Positions 50,766-59,725 of a stretch of DNA of 64,000 bases are shown in pieces. This DNA is from HLUCCA09 sp038745585 (GTDB taxonomy: Bacteria > Pseudomonadota > Alphaproteobacteria > Rhodobacterales > Rhodobacteraceae): the NCBI GenBank assembly GCA_038745585.1, contig JBCDLH010000001.1:248001-312000 (forward strand). Reading direction: 5' to 3'. How positions within the stretch are numbered: the stretch's first letter is position 1; each line of letters begins with the position of its first letter. The position numbers were made by a program, and so were the translations under genes. The notes beneath the pieces were generated by a model. The model was not told the DNA's origin. It made no database searches and was given only the letters and a program-made list of their open reading frames with translations.

Positions 50766-51215
50766 TTATTTGAGCAACCGGCTCTGGAAAGCTGGGTCTG
50801 GCAGAGCACACATGTCACCGGGCCCGAAGATCGCGTAGCGGTTGCGGGCGAGGCGCCTGTAGAGCCAGTCGCGCGCCGGCTTGGGGCAGAGCCGCAGCAC
50901 GCCGGCCAGGCGGCCCCATCCGCCGAGGCGGCGCCCGGCGTAGATCACACCGTCAAAGTCGGTATGGGGCAGGCCATCGTCGATGAAGAGCCAGGTCGAA
51001 GGATCGTCAGCACGAAGTCCGTAATGCACGAGAAGGGCCTGTCCGAGCGGCGACTGGATCGGGCAGATCCGAACCGTGCCGCTCTTATCCAGACGATGGA
51101 TCATCCGCGCGCCCCAACTGCAGACGGCGCATTCCGCATCCATCACTGCGACGGGGTGGCGATCCTCGAAGTCTGGCACATTTGCGTCATCGCGAAACGA
51201 AAATCGGCTGGGCAT
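50766..51215 (-). CDS. DCC-family (DUF393) thiol-disulfide oxidoreductase-like protein
   Basis: 149 residues from the ATG at 51215; the longer in-frame reading has no similarity. The DCC motif DxxCxxC is present as DAECAVCSWGARMI (about residues 25-38), with the family's STWLFIDDG and LRLCPKPARDWLYRRLARNRY. These thioredoxin-like proteins have no settled function. It was evidently once coupled to the saccharopine dehydrogenase-like gene now truncated behind it. Confidence 0.85.
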   Translation of the reverse strand: MPSRFSFRDDANVPDFEDRHPVAVMDAECAVCSWGARMIHRLDKSGTVRICPIQSPLGQALLVHYGLRADDPSTWLFIDDGLPHTDFDGVIYAGRRLGGWGRLAGVLRLCPKPARDWLYRRLARNRYAIFGPGDMCALPDPAFQSRLLK

Positions 51216-51317
51216 AGCTTCTGACGATGTAGCAATGGGCGAACGTCCGGCAATTGCGCGGTCTGCGGCGCATGGACCCCGGCAAGCGCCGACAGACGTC
51301 CGGCGCTCCCGCTCTGT

Positions 51318-51375
51318 TTGAGTGTCCTCTCGCGACGCCAAAGGGCCCAGCGAGAGACTCAACTTGACCGGTCAA
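51318..51375. promoter_or_regulatory. Operator-like palindrome and long inverted repeat before gntR
   Basis: TTGACC-GGTCAA (51364-51375) is a 12-bp perfect palindrome 22 nt before the gntR start and overlapping where RNA polymerase would sit, a good candidate GntR operator. Directly upstream is a long imperfect inverted repeat: TTGAGT (51318-51323) and CTCTCGC (51327-51333) pair with GCGAGAG (51350-51356) and ACTCAA (51357-51362), leaving a 3-nt bulge. Confidence 0.6.
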
Positions 51376-51397
51376 CTCGCCTGGAGAGAATGTCGGT

Positions 51398-52210
51398 ATG
51401 TCGAGATTCGCTCGTTTGCCCCGGTATCAGCAATTGGCAGAAAAGATCCGCTCCGAAATCCTGAGCGGCGAGTATGCGTTCGGATCGCGTCTGCCCTCGG
51501 AACTTGAGCTCTGTCAGACCCACGGGGTCAGCCGTGGTACGGTAGTCAAAGCCTTTGACCTGCTCGTCAACGAAGGGCTCGCCGTGCGCAAACAGGGAGC
51601 GGGGACCTTTGTTGCGCGCGCCTCGCTGCGTCGGCAACCGGGCCGGCTTTTGAGCTTCTCCGAAACGATTGCCGCGCAAGGAAAGCGCGCAGAACAGCGC
51701 GTCTTGTCGGTGTCCGAAGTGCATGACGTTCAGGGAAAGTCCGTCGGGTGCTTTGAGCCCGCAATCCGGATCGTGCGCTTGCGCTATGTCGACGGGGTCG
51801 CGAGTTCGCTCCACAATTCCGTCGTGCCCGTGGCGGTCCTAAACCGGTTTTCCAAAGCCGATATTGCAGCCCTGCACGAACCGGGTGTCTCGGATTTTTC
51901 GCTTTATGCAGCCTTTAGCCGGGCCGGCGTCGGCATCGCGCGGGCACAGGAGACCGTGAACGCTCGTCTCGGCACGGCCGAGGAAGCCGCGGTCCTCGCT
52001 GTCCCGCTGCCGATGGCCGTCATGCTGATTGGGCGGCAGAGCTTTGACGCCGACGGACGTCTGATCGAGGCGGCCGAAGCGATCTACCATGGTGACTATT
52101 ACACTTGCGAGAACACGCTGTCCCGTGGGGCAAAAGCCGTCCAACTCCGCGTGCGGGACGGCACAGCAACGGGCGAAGCAGCGGACGACGAGGCGGCGCG
52201 CATTCACTAG
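51398..52210 (+). CDS. GntR/HutC-family transcriptional regulator
   Basis: 270 residues. N-terminal winged helix (YQQLAEKIRSEILSGEYAFGSRLPSE, then GVSRGTVVKAFDLLVNEGL) and a C-terminal UTRA ligand domain (about 95-255, ending with AEAIYHGDYYTCENTL). HutC-type regulators are usually repressors released by a pathway intermediate. GGAGAG precedes the ATG. It is the first gene of the operon to 61.2 kb (9-nt gap to the binding protein) and probably controls itself and the operon via the palindrome upstream. Confidence 0.92.
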   Translation: MSRFARLPRYQQLAEKIRSEILSGEYAFGSRLPSELELCQTHGVSRGTVVKAFDLLVNEGLAVRKQGAGTFVARASLRRQPGRLLSFSETIAAQGKRAEQRVLSVSEVHDVQGKSVGCFEPAIRIVRLRYVDGVASSLHNSVVPVAVLNRFSKADIAALHEPGVSDFSLYAAFSRAGVGIARAQETVNARLGTAEEAAVLAVPLPMAVMLIGRQSFDADGRLIEAAEAIYHGDYYTCENTLSRGAKAVQLRVRDGTATGEAADDEAARIH

Positions 52211-52219
52211 GAGCTTGAT

Positions 52220-53242
52220 ATGAAAAGACTATTGTCGATCGCGGCCTCGGCCAGTCTGCTGTGGACCGGTGCGGCCTTGGCCGAGGAGCGGCCTGCCGCG
52301 CTTATCATCGCGCAAGGCGGCCTGGGCGACGGCTCGTGGAACGATACCGCCTTTGCCGGCTTCGAGGCGGGCCTGTCGACAACGGGGATCGAGGGAAGGC
52401 CGATCGAGTCGCCCGATGTCGTGGCTCAGGGCGAAGAGATCATGCGCCGCGCCGCCGATGCCGGCTTTGGCCTCGTGATCAGCCTCGAGTGGATCCACGG
52501 CGAACCGATGGAGACCTTGGCGCAAGATTACGATGAGACGAACTGGGTCATCATGAACCAGACGCGCGCGGGCGAGAACGTGGCCTCCGTGGTCTTTGCC
52601 GAGCACGAAGGCTCCTACCTGGCTGGCGCGCTCGCGGCCCAGGTGACGACCGACACCTCCATCGAAGGGATCAACCCGGAGCCGATCATCGGCGTCATCG
52701 GCGGCTTCAAGGCGCCGGGCATCGACAAGTTTATCGTCGGCTTCATCCAAGGCGCAGAGGCGATCAATCCCGAAGTCGAGGTCAAGGTCGCCTATGCCGA
52801 CAGTTTCGGCGACCCGGCCAAGGGCCAGCAGATGGCCAACGCGATGTTCGATGAGGGCGCCGATATCGTCTATCAGGTCGCCGGCGGCACGGGGATCGGC
52901 ATCATCGAAGCCGCCAAACAGCGGGGCGCATATGCGATCGGCGTTGACACCGATCAGGACGGGATGGCGCCCGGCAATGTTCTGACCTCCGTCATCAAAC
53001 GGGTCGACGTCGCCGTCGAAGAGGTCGTGACCGGCTATGCCGCAGGCGCCTTTCCCGGCGGAACGGTCATGAACTTTGGGCTGGCCGAAAACGGCGTTGC
53101 GCTTTCCGACATGGTCCACACCCGGGATCGGATCCCGCCGGCCTATCTTGAGATGGTGTCGGCCATGGAGGCGGACATTATCTCTGGCGCCATCGATGTC
53201 TGGGATGTGTCGACCCAGGGCTATCCGGACTTTTTCAACTGA
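52220..53242 (+). CDS. BMP-family ABC substrate-binding protein
   Basis: 340 residues. Signal peptide cleaved near ALA-E (residue 21), then the BMP/Med fold: QGGLGDGSWNDTAFAGFEAG and VAGGTGIGIIEAAKQRGAYAIGVDTDQDG, matching nucleoside-binding lipoproteins such as PnrA and BmpA, though no lipobox Cys is seen. GGAG lies 7 nt before the ATG. It delivers a nucleoside-like or related ligand to the two-permease importer encoded next. Confidence 0.93.
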   Translation: MKRLLSIAASASLLWTGAALAEERPAALIIAQGGLGDGSWNDTAFAGFEAGLSTTGIEGRPIESPDVVAQGEEIMRRAADAGFGLVISLEWIHGEPMETLAQDYDETNWVIMNQTRAGENVASVVFAEHEGSYLAGALAAQVTTDTSIEGINPEPIIGVIGGFKAPGIDKFIVGFIQGAEAINPEVEVKVAYADSFGDPAKGQQMANAMFDEGADIVYQVAGGTGIGIIEAAKQRGAYAIGVDTDQDGMAPGNVLTSVIKRVDVAVEEVVTGYAAGAFPGGTVMNFGLAENGVALSDMVHTRDRIPPAYLEMVSAMEADIISGAIDVWDVSTQGYPDFFN

Positions 53243-53289
53243 CCGCGCCAGCGCAGGCACTCAAGCAGCGCTCCATCGCCCTCGGCGCG

Positions 53290-54819
53290 GTGGACCTTCA
53301 CAAGGCCTACGGCGAGGTCGAGGCCAATCGGGGCATCTCGCTCTCGGTCGCTCCGGGCACGATCCACGCGGTGGTGGGCGAAAATGGGGCGGGCAAGTCC
53401 ACCCTCATGCGCATGCTTCAGGGGAGCGAGCGCCCCGATAGCGGGCATGTCGTGATCGACAATGCACCGGTTACGCTTTCTGGCCCGGCGGAGGCCCTTA
53501 ACCGCGGTATCGGGATGGTCCATCAAGAATTCATGATGGCGCCCGACTTGACCCTCCTGGAAAATCTCGCGCTTGGCGAAGAGCCGGTGCGCTGGCGCCT
53601 GGGCCCACTGAGCGCGATCGACTGGCGCCGCGCCGAGGCGGAGGGAGCAGCGCTGGCCGCCCGGATCGGTGCCGAGATCGACTGGCACCGGCGCACCTCG
53701 GCCGTCCCCGTCCATGTGTTGCAATTCGTTGAGATCATTCGCCTCTTGCGGCGGGGCTGCCGCGTTCTGATCCTCGATGAGCCGACCGCCGTCCTGGCCC
53801 CGCTGCAGGTCGAAGAGCTGTTCGCGCTACTACGCAGCCTTGCGCAGCAGGGAACGACGATCCTCTTCATCAGCCACAAGATTCACGAAGTGATGGCGCT
53901 TGCCGACCGAGTGACGGTGATCCGCGCCGGGCGAACGGTCTTCGACGCCGAAATCGACGAGACAGACGCCCATGAGATCGCGGGACATATTGTGCGGGGT
54001 GAACGTCCCGCGGGCCCGCCCCCGGAGGCGACCGAGACGCGCCGCGCTTCGGGTGCGCCTGTGCTCAAGGTGCGCGGGCTCTCGGCGCCGTCGGTCGAAA
54101 AATCCCAAGCGCTCGACGCAATCGATCTCACGGTCCATGCCGGCGAAATCCTCGGTCTCGCCGGCGTCTCGGGCAATGGCCAGGTGGAGCTGGTAGAGGC
54201 GCTGGCCGGGCTGCGGGCCACCGCTTCGGGCACGATCCGCCTGGGCGCGCGTGAGATCGACGGTCTGAGCGTTGCCGGCCGGCGCGCCGCCGGGCTCTCT
54301 TATGTCAGCGCCGACCGCGCCCATGAAGGGTTGAGCACGGCTTCCTCCATCGAAGACAACGTCGTTGCCGGCAGCCACCGCGCACCGCCGTTGACTGGGA
54401 GCCACGGGTTTGGCCGCTTCACCCTTCGACGCGGGGCGCTCCGGCGCATGGCGGAGACGCGGATGGCCGAGCTGGCCGTGACATTTGGAAGGCTCAGCGA
54501 TGCCGCGTCGAGCCTCTCAGGCGGCAACCAGCAAAAGCTCGTCTTTGCACGGGAAATCGCGGGGCAACCGGCGCTCTTGATCGCCTCGCAGCCGACCCGG
54601 GGGGTCGACCTCAACGGTATCGCGGCGATCCACGGATTGATCCTCGCCTTTCGCGCGGCAGGCGGGGCCGTGCTCCTGGCTTCCGAAGAGCTTGACGAGC
54701 TCGAAGCGCTCTCCGACAGGATCGCCGTCATCGCTGGGGGCCGGATCGTCGGCGATGTCGCCGATCCGAGCGCGCGGGGTCAGATCGGGCAGATGATGGT
54801 CATGGGAGCGATGGCGTGA
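53290..54819 (+). CDS. Dual-domain ABC ATPase, nucleoside/sugar (NupA/RbsA) type
   Basis: 509 residues from the GTG at 53290; homologues start about 15 residues earlier, and a CTG at 53239 overlapping the binding-protein stop would supply them. Domain 1: Walker A GENGAGKST and Walker B LILDEPTAVL intact, but the signature between them is degenerate (VPVHVLQFVEI for the family's LSVG-type motif). Domain 2: degenerate Walker A (GVSGNGQVEL), signature LSGGNQQKLVFAREI, and ASQPTRGVD, as usual in this family. GTGA overlap with the first permease. Confidence 0.92.
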   Translation: MDLHKAYGEVEANRGISLSVAPGTIHAVVGENGAGKSTLMRMLQGSERPDSGHVVIDNAPVTLSGPAEALNRGIGMVHQEFMMAPDLTLLENLALGEEPVRWRLGPLSAIDWRRAEAEGAALAARIGAEIDWHRRTSAVPVHVLQFVEIIRLLRRGCRVLILDEPTAVLAPLQVEELFALLRSLAQQGTTILFISHKIHEVMALADRVTVIRAGRTVFDAEIDETDAHEIAGHIVRGERPAGPPPEATETRRASGAPVLKVRGLSAPSVEKSQALDAIDLTVHAGEILGLAGVSGNGQVELVEALAGLRATASGTIRLGAREIDGLSVAGRRAAGLSYVSADRAHEGLSTASSIEDNVVAGSHRAPPLTGSHGFGRFTLRRGALRRMAETRMAELAVTFGRLSDAASSLSGGNQQKLVFAREIAGQPALLIASQPTRGVDLNGIAAIHGLILAFRAAGGAVLLASEELDELEALSDRIAVIAGGRIVGDVADPSARGQIGQMMVMGAMA

Positions 54820-55925
54820 GCGATGCCGTCGCGCAACGCGAGACCGCGCGCGGGGTTGGCCGCGGCGTCGGGCGCGGGCTTGAACGCGGCATTGGCCTTG
54901 CCTTGCCCCTTGCCGTCTCGTTTCTCGTCGCCGCCGCAGCGCTCTTGGCGATTGGCGAAAATCCGGCCGAAATCTTTGCGCTGATGGCCGAGGAGGCCTT
55001 TGGCAACGCGCGGCGGATCGCGGCCACGCTTTCGGCGGCGACCCCTCTGCTCTTCACAGCCGTCGCCACGGCGATCTGCTTTCGCAGCGGTGTCTTCAAT
55101 GTCGGCGTCGAAGGTGCCTTTCTGGTCGGCGGTCTCGCGGCGATCTTTCTTGGTTTCACGCTGCCGGCGGGGCTTGGGTTCCTCCTGCTCCCGCTCTGCC
55201 TTGGCTTTGGTGGCCTCATCGGCGCAATCTGGCTTTGGGCGCCAGGCCTGCTGCTCGCGCGCTACGAGGTCGATGAGGTCGTCTCGACCTTGATGCTCAA
55301 CTTCGTGGCTGCGGGGATCACGGGGTATCTCGTCAACGGTCCGCTTTTGTCGGATTATGCCGGCAACAACGTCACCCCGCTCATCCATGAGGCCGCGACG
55401 TTGCCGCGCCTTATGCCGCCCTCGACGCTCCATGCGGGCTTTCTGGTTGGTCTCCTGGCGATCTTGGCCTACGGGCTATGGTGCCGCCACACACCGTCGG
55501 GCTTCGAAGCCGCGCTCGTGGGTCTGAACAAACGCTTCGCACGCGCGGTCGGGGTCTCCGTGCCGGGGACGATTGTGCTGGTTATGGCGCTCTCTGGCCT
55601 CTTTGCCGGGCTCGGCGGCGCCGCCCACGGACTCGGCCAGATGTATCGTTTTTCCGACGGGTTTTCTCCGGGCTATGGCTTTACCGGGCTCGCTGTCGCG
55701 CTTCTGGGCCGCAACAGCCCGTGGGGCATCATCTTTGGCGCGGTGCTCTTCGGCGCGCTCGCCTCGGCGGGGACGACGATCCAGCTCTTCTCGAACGTGC
55801 CGCTCGATCTCGTCAACATTATCCAGGGCACGGTGATGATCTTCGCCGCGGTCGAAGTCGGACGGATCGCCGTGCCCGCCCTCGGGCGCCGTCGCAAGCG
55901 GGAGCGCACCGCCGATGGTGGTTGA
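54816..55925 (+). CDS. ABC permease, branched-chain/nucleoside type (1)
   Basis: 369 residues, BPD_transp_2 family, about ten TM helices, with the NVGVEGAFLVGG and GINVA-like GFTGLAVALLGRNSPWGI motifs of YufP/NupB permeases. A basic Gly-rich N-terminus (GVGRGVGRGLERG) precedes TM1. GTG start overlaps the ATPase stop; the end overlaps the second permease by 11 nt. Confidence 0.93.
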   Translation: MSDAVAQRETARGVGRGVGRGLERGIGLALPLAVSFLVAAAALLAIGENPAEIFALMAEEAFGNARRIAATLSAATPLLFTAVATAICFRSGVFNVGVEGAFLVGGLAAIFLGFTLPAGLGFLLLPLCLGFGGLIGAIWLWAPGLLLARYEVDEVVSTLMLNFVAAGITGYLVNGPLLSDYAGNNVTPLIHEAATLPRLMPPSTLHAGFLVGLLAILAYGLWCRHTPSGFEAALVGLNKRFARAVGVSVPGTIVLVMALSGLFAGLGGAAHGLGQMYRFSDGFSPGYGFTGLAVALLGRNSPWGIIFGAVLFGALASAGTTIQLFSNVPLDLVNIIQGTVMIFAAVEVGRIAVPALGRRRKRERTADGG

Positions 55926-56808
55926 GCAGGTCCTTGTTGCAACGATGGTTTTGACAACGCCGATCCTGCTCGCGGCGATGGGCGGGCTCGTCAACAGACA
56001 GGCCGGGATCGTCAATATTGGGCTTGAGGCAAAAATGCTCTCGGGCGCCTTTGTCGCCGTCATCGTCTCTTCGGCGACGGGCAGTTGGGCGTTGGCCTGC
56101 CTTGCAGCGGCGTTCGTGGGCGGCAGCATCGGCTGGCTCTTCTCGCTGACGATCACGCGGGTCGGCGCGAACATGATCGTGGCGGGGCTCGGGCTCAACG
56201 TGCTGGTGGCCGGCGTGATCGGTTTTCTTCTGGCCTGGGTCTACGCCTCGTCGGGCACGTTGCGCTTGCCCGATGTGGCACTCCTGCCCAGCGTCCTGCC
56301 CGACAGCATCGCCACACTGCCGCTCATCGGGCCGCTGCTTGCGGAGATGGACCCGCTGACGCTGCTGGCCTGGGCGACCGTCTTTGCGCTGCCGGTCCTC
56401 TTGGCCAAGACACGCATCGGCCTCTGGATCCGGGCGACGGGAAATGCGAGCCATGTGACGCGTGCTGTGGGCCTCTTGCCGAAGACGATCCAAGACGTGT
56501 CGACGATCTTCGCGGGGGCCTATTCGGGGCTTGCCGGAGCTCACCTGGCATTGGCGACGCTCGGGCTCTTCAACGAGGGGCTGACGGCGGGACGCGGCTT
56601 CATCGCACTCGCCGCATTCTATTTTGGACGCGACCGCCCGATCGCCACTGCGCTGGCCTGCCTGCTTTTCGGCTTTTTGGACGCCACACAGATCCGGTTG
56701 CAGACTGCGGGCTTGCCTCCGAAACTGATCGGAATGACACCCTATGTCATGGTCCTTGTCGCCTTGGTCGTGACGAGCATCCAGGCGCAACGAAGGGAAA
56801 AGCGATGA
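55915..56808 (+). CDS. ABC permease, branched-chain/nucleoside type (2)
   Basis: 297 residues, second BPD_transp_2 permease, YufQ/NupC-like: NRQAGIVNIGLEAKMLSGAF near the N-terminus and RGFIALAAFYFGRDRP near the C-terminus. It heterodimerises with the preceding permease. ATGA overlap with the hydrolase gene that follows, tying uptake directly to the catabolic genes. Confidence 0.93.
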   Translation: MVVEQVLVATMVLTTPILLAAMGGLVNRQAGIVNIGLEAKMLSGAFVAVIVSSATGSWALACLAAAFVGGSIGWLFSLTITRVGANMIVAGLGLNVLVAGVIGFLLAWVYASSGTLRLPDVALLPSVLPDSIATLPLIGPLLAEMDPLTLLAWATVFALPVLLAKTRIGLWIRATGNASHVTRAVGLLPKTIQDVSTIFAGAYSGLAGAHLALATLGLFNEGLTAGRGFIALAAFYFGRDRPIATALACLLFGFLDATQIRLQTAGLPPKLIGMTPYVMVLVALVVTSIQAQRREKR

Positions 56809-57374
56809 AGTCTGCGCTGATCGTCATCGACATGCAAAACGGCTTTCTGCATCCCGATGGCGAAAACCATTTTGCCGAGGCGCGCCGTGTGATCGACCCC
56901 GCGCTTCAACTGATCGAAGCGGCCGACCGAGGCGGGCATATCCTCGTGCATGTGGCAGACCGGCATCGGCAGGGCTTTACCGATTTCGAGCAGCGCCACC
57001 TGCCCGCCCATTGCATGGCCGGCACGTTTCACGCGGCCTTCTCCGAGGGCTTTGGTCCGCAGGGGCGGCGGCGCGAGATCGCCATCGAGAAGCGGCGCTA
57101 CAGCGCGTTTTTCGGCACCGATCTAGCGCTCTTCCTGCGCGAACAGGATGTCTCCGCTGTTACGCTGTGCGGCGTCAAAACCAATGTCTGCGTGCGGTCG
57201 ACGGCGCAGGACGCGTTTGCCCATGGCTTCAATGTGCGCCTCGTCCGCGAGGCTGTCGCCACCAATCGCGCGCATCTGGGCGCGGCAGCTCTCGAAGATA
57301 TAGATCGCTACTTCGGCCAAGTGGTTTTGCTCGCCAAAGCGTTGGAGGACTTGGCAGGCGCGGCCGTCACGTGA
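56805..57374 (+). CDS. Isochorismatase-family cysteine hydrolase
   Basis: 189 residues. Catalytic triad of the nicotinamidase/isochorismatase superfamily: Asp9 (IVIDMQNGF), Lys in IEKRRYSAFFGT and Cys in VKTNVCVRSTAQDA. Members hydrolyse nicotinamide, N-carbamoyl compounds, ureidoacrylate or biuret. In an operon with nucleoside-type uptake and phosphorylase genes, hydrolysis of an amide on the released base (for example a nicotinamide- or carbamoyl-containing base) is a reasonable inference. Start ATG at 56805 in an ATGA overlap. Confidence 0.9.
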   Translation: MKSALIVIDMQNGFLHPDGENHFAEARRVIDPALQLIEAADRGGHILVHVADRHRQGFTDFEQRHLPAHCMAGTFHAAFSEGFGPQGRRREIAIEKRRYSAFFGTDLALFLREQDVSAVTLCGVKTNVCVRSTAQDAFAHGFNVRLVREAVATNRAHLGAAALEDIDRYFGQVVLLAKALEDLAGAAVT

Positions 57375-58216
57375 GCGTCCAGTCGGGTGGGCTCGTGGTG
57401 ACGGGCTATGCAAGCCTCGACCACGTCATGCATATGCGGGGCGGTCTCGCGCCGGACCGGACGACGCTGGGACAGAGGGACCCCGATGCCTGGCCCCGGG
57501 CGGGCGGATGCCCGAGCTATATCGCGCGCGCCGCCGTGGCGGCTGGGCAACACGCGGCGCCCATCATGTGGCTCGGTGACGACGCGGACGGCCAGGCGCT
57601 TGGCGCGGAGTTGGAACATGCGGGGGTCGACACCAGCGGCATTGCCTTCATCCGCGATGCCCCCTCCCCCGCCGCGCTCATGGTCTATCAGCCCGACGGT
57701 GCTTGTACCTGCCTCTTCGACCCGGCCTTTCCGGGAAAAGAGACCCTGTCTGATCTTCAGCGCGACACCATCGCGCGCGCCGACGCGCTCTGCGTCTCTG
57801 TCGGCCCGCCGCATCTCCTGTCGGAGATCCTTTCACTGCGCGCGGGCGGAGCGCGCCTCTACTGGGCCGTAAAGAACGATCCGGCATGTTTTCCTGAAAA
57901 CACCTGCGCAATGCTTGCGGAACGGGCCGACATCATCTTCTGCAGCGCCGCCGAGCGCGCCATGGTCGGCGTGGCCAACGGGCTCGTCGTCGAGACGCGC
58001 GGTGCGGCGGGCGTGCGGCTTGAAGACCGTTCGGACGTACAAGTGTTGCCCGCCGAGACAATTGATGTGACAGATACCACCGGGGCGGGTGACACGTTCA
58101 TCGGGGGCTTCATTGCGGCAGACATGTCAGGGACCTCGATCCGCGCGGCGGCACAGCAGGGCATCTGCGCTGCTGCCCGGCTCCTGCGGTCAAGAGTAAA
58201 GGACGAAGTGCCGTGA
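57371..58216 (+). CDS. PfkB-family carbohydrate/nucleoside kinase
   Basis: 281 residues. PfkB signature 2 with catalytic Asp is DTTGAGDTFIGGF (about residues 236-248); the N-terminal half has GYASLDHVMHMRGG and the substrate-side GGCPSYIARAAVAAG. Such kinases phosphorylate ribose, nucleosides, pseudouridine or keto-deoxy sugars. GTG start overlaps the hydrolase stop; the end overlaps the phosphorylase start by GTGA. Substrate presumably the sugar or nucleoside imported by this locus. Confidence 0.92.
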   Translation: MSVQSGGLVVTGYASLDHVMHMRGGLAPDRTTLGQRDPDAWPRAGGCPSYIARAAVAAGQHAAPIMWLGDDADGQALGAELEHAGVDTSGIAFIRDAPSPAALMVYQPDGACTCLFDPAFPGKETLSDLQRDTIARADALCVSVGPPHLLSEILSLRAGGARLYWAVKNDPACFPENTCAMLAERADIIFCSAAERAMVGVANGLVVETRGAAGVRLEDRSDVQVLPAETIDVTDTTGAGDTFIGGFIAADMSGTSIRAAAQQGICAAARLLRSRVKDEVP

Positions 58217-58953
58217 CGAGAGCCTGGTATTTGGGGCACGCACCGGAGGATGTGGCCGACCGTGCGATCCTCGTGGGCGACCCAGAGCGCGTCGACCGGA
58301 TCGCAGGTCTGTTGGACGCGCCAACGTTCCTTCCCGTTAAACGTGGGCTCAAGACCGTTACGGGCCTCTTCCGCGGCAGTCCCGTCACCGTTGCCGCCTT
58401 TGGCATGGGCGCCCCGATTGCCACGATCGTGCTCCACGAACTCGCGGCCCTCGGCACCGCGAGCTTTATCCGGATCGGCACGGCGATGTACTTCCCACCG
58501 GGCGTCGCCGCAGACCTCTTGATCAGTGCTTCTGCGCTGTCCTTTGAGGGCACGTCGCAGGCCTATCGCCAAACGGAAACCGAGCCCGTCGCCGACCAAG
58601 ACCTGATCGACGCGCTCAATGGCGCGGCCCGCGCGGCCGGCGCAGAGCCCCGGGTCGGGCGGTTCGCGACCTTCGATGCCTTTTATCGCGACATGTTCGG
58701 CATTGATCCCTCCGGCCACGCGCAGGCTGCCAAAACGCGCGACATGCTGATCGCGCGGGGAGTTCTGGCAAGCGATATGGAGACATCGGCGCTTCTGACC
58801 GCCGCGCAGGCCCTCGGCGTATCGGCAGCGACGCTCTGCCTCGGCACCGTCGACGGGATTACGCAGGACAAGCTCTCGGCCGCGCCGCTCGATGCAGCGG
58901 AGGTGCAAATGTTCGGCATTGCGCTCGCGGCGATCACGGAAAGCGCGGCATGA
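58213..58953 (+). CDS. Nucleoside phosphorylase-family protein (uridine/purine phosphorylase type)
   Basis: 246 residues. PNP_UDP_1 superfamily: phosphate-binding GDPERVDRIAG (about 24-34), FGMGAPIATIVLHELAALG, the IRIGTA strand and the ribose-binding ASDMETSALLTAAQALG. These enzymes phosphorolyse a nucleoside to base and sugar 1-phosphate. The usual uridine-phosphorylase base-recognition Gln-Arg loop is not obvious, so the base specificity is open. GTG start in a GTGA overlap with the kinase. Confidence 0.9.
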   Translation: MTRAWYLGHAPEDVADRAILVGDPERVDRIAGLLDAPTFLPVKRGLKTVTGLFRGSPVTVAAFGMGAPIATIVLHELAALGTASFIRIGTAMYFPPGVAADLLISASALSFEGTSQAYRQTETEPVADQDLIDALNGAARAAGAEPRVGRFATFDAFYRDMFGIDPSGHAQAAKTRDMLIARGVLASDMETSALLTAAQALGVSAATLCLGTVDGITQDKLSAAPLDAAEVQMFGIALAAITESAA

Positions 58954-59717
58954 CGGGCCTGCCGCGGCGCTACTTCGAGACCCTGATCAACCGGCTCAGC
59001 CGCGTGGCCGAGACCCAGGCAGAGGCCATCGAAGCGGCGGCGGAGATCTGCGCGCGCGCGATCATCGACGACAAGCTCGTTTTTACGTTTGGCACCGGGC
59101 ACGGCTCCTTCGCCGCGATGGAGATGTTTCCGCGAACCGGGACGGTCACCGGCTTTCGCCCCATCGTCGAGAGCAGCATGATCTCATTTCACCGGGTGCT
59201 GGGCGATGGCGGCGCGCGGCAATACCGCTTTATCCACGCCCAGGAGGGCTACGGGACCGCAATCCTGTCGGCGCATGAGACGGTGTCGGGAGATGCGATG
59301 CTCATTTTCTCGCATTCCGGCCTCAATGCGGTGACACTCGACATCGCAGTCGGCGCCAAGGCGCGGGGGATGCCGCTGATCGGCGTCACGTCCGTGCCGC
59401 ATTCTTCGGCGACGCCCTCACGCCATTCCTGCGGCAGACGTCTCTTCGAGCTGGCCGATGTGGTCGTCGACACGGGCGTGCCCCTTGGCGATGCGGGGCT
59501 CGAGATCGCGGGCATGCGCGGCAAGACCGGAGCGACCTCGACCTCCATCGCCATTGCCATCGGCCAGGCGATCAATGCCGCGACCGCCGCGCGCATCGTC
59601 GCCGCCGGGCGGGAGCCTTTCGTGATGGAAAGCCCAAACACGACCGACAAAGAGGCCGCGACCGCACAGAACGACCGGAACTATGCCGAGCTCGCGCGCC
59701 GGCTTAAGCTCCGCTGA
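58950..59717 (+). CDS. SIS-domain sugar isomerase-like protein
   Basis: 255 residues. SIS (sugar isomerase) domain with FTFGTGHGSFAAMEMF as the phosphosugar loop, SHSGLNAVTLDIAVGAKARG, and GVTSVPHSSATPSRHS, similar to the UPF0309-type proteins. It would bind or isomerise a phosphosugar such as the product of the kinase/phosphorylase pair. ATGA overlap with the preceding gene; 8 nt from the dehydrogenase gene. Confidence 0.88.
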   Translation: MTGLPRRYFETLINRLSRVAETQAEAIEAAAEICARAIIDDKLVFTFGTGHGSFAAMEMFPRTGTVTGFRPIVESSMISFHRVLGDGGARQYRFIHAQEGYGTAILSAHETVSGDAMLIFSHSGLNAVTLDIAVGAKARGMPLIGVTSVPHSSATPSRHSCGRRLFELADVVVDTGVPLGDAGLEIAGMRGKTGATSTSIAIAIGQAINAATAARIVAAGREPFVMESPNTTDKEAATAQNDRNYAELARRLKLR

Positions 59718-59725
59718 CCCGCGCG

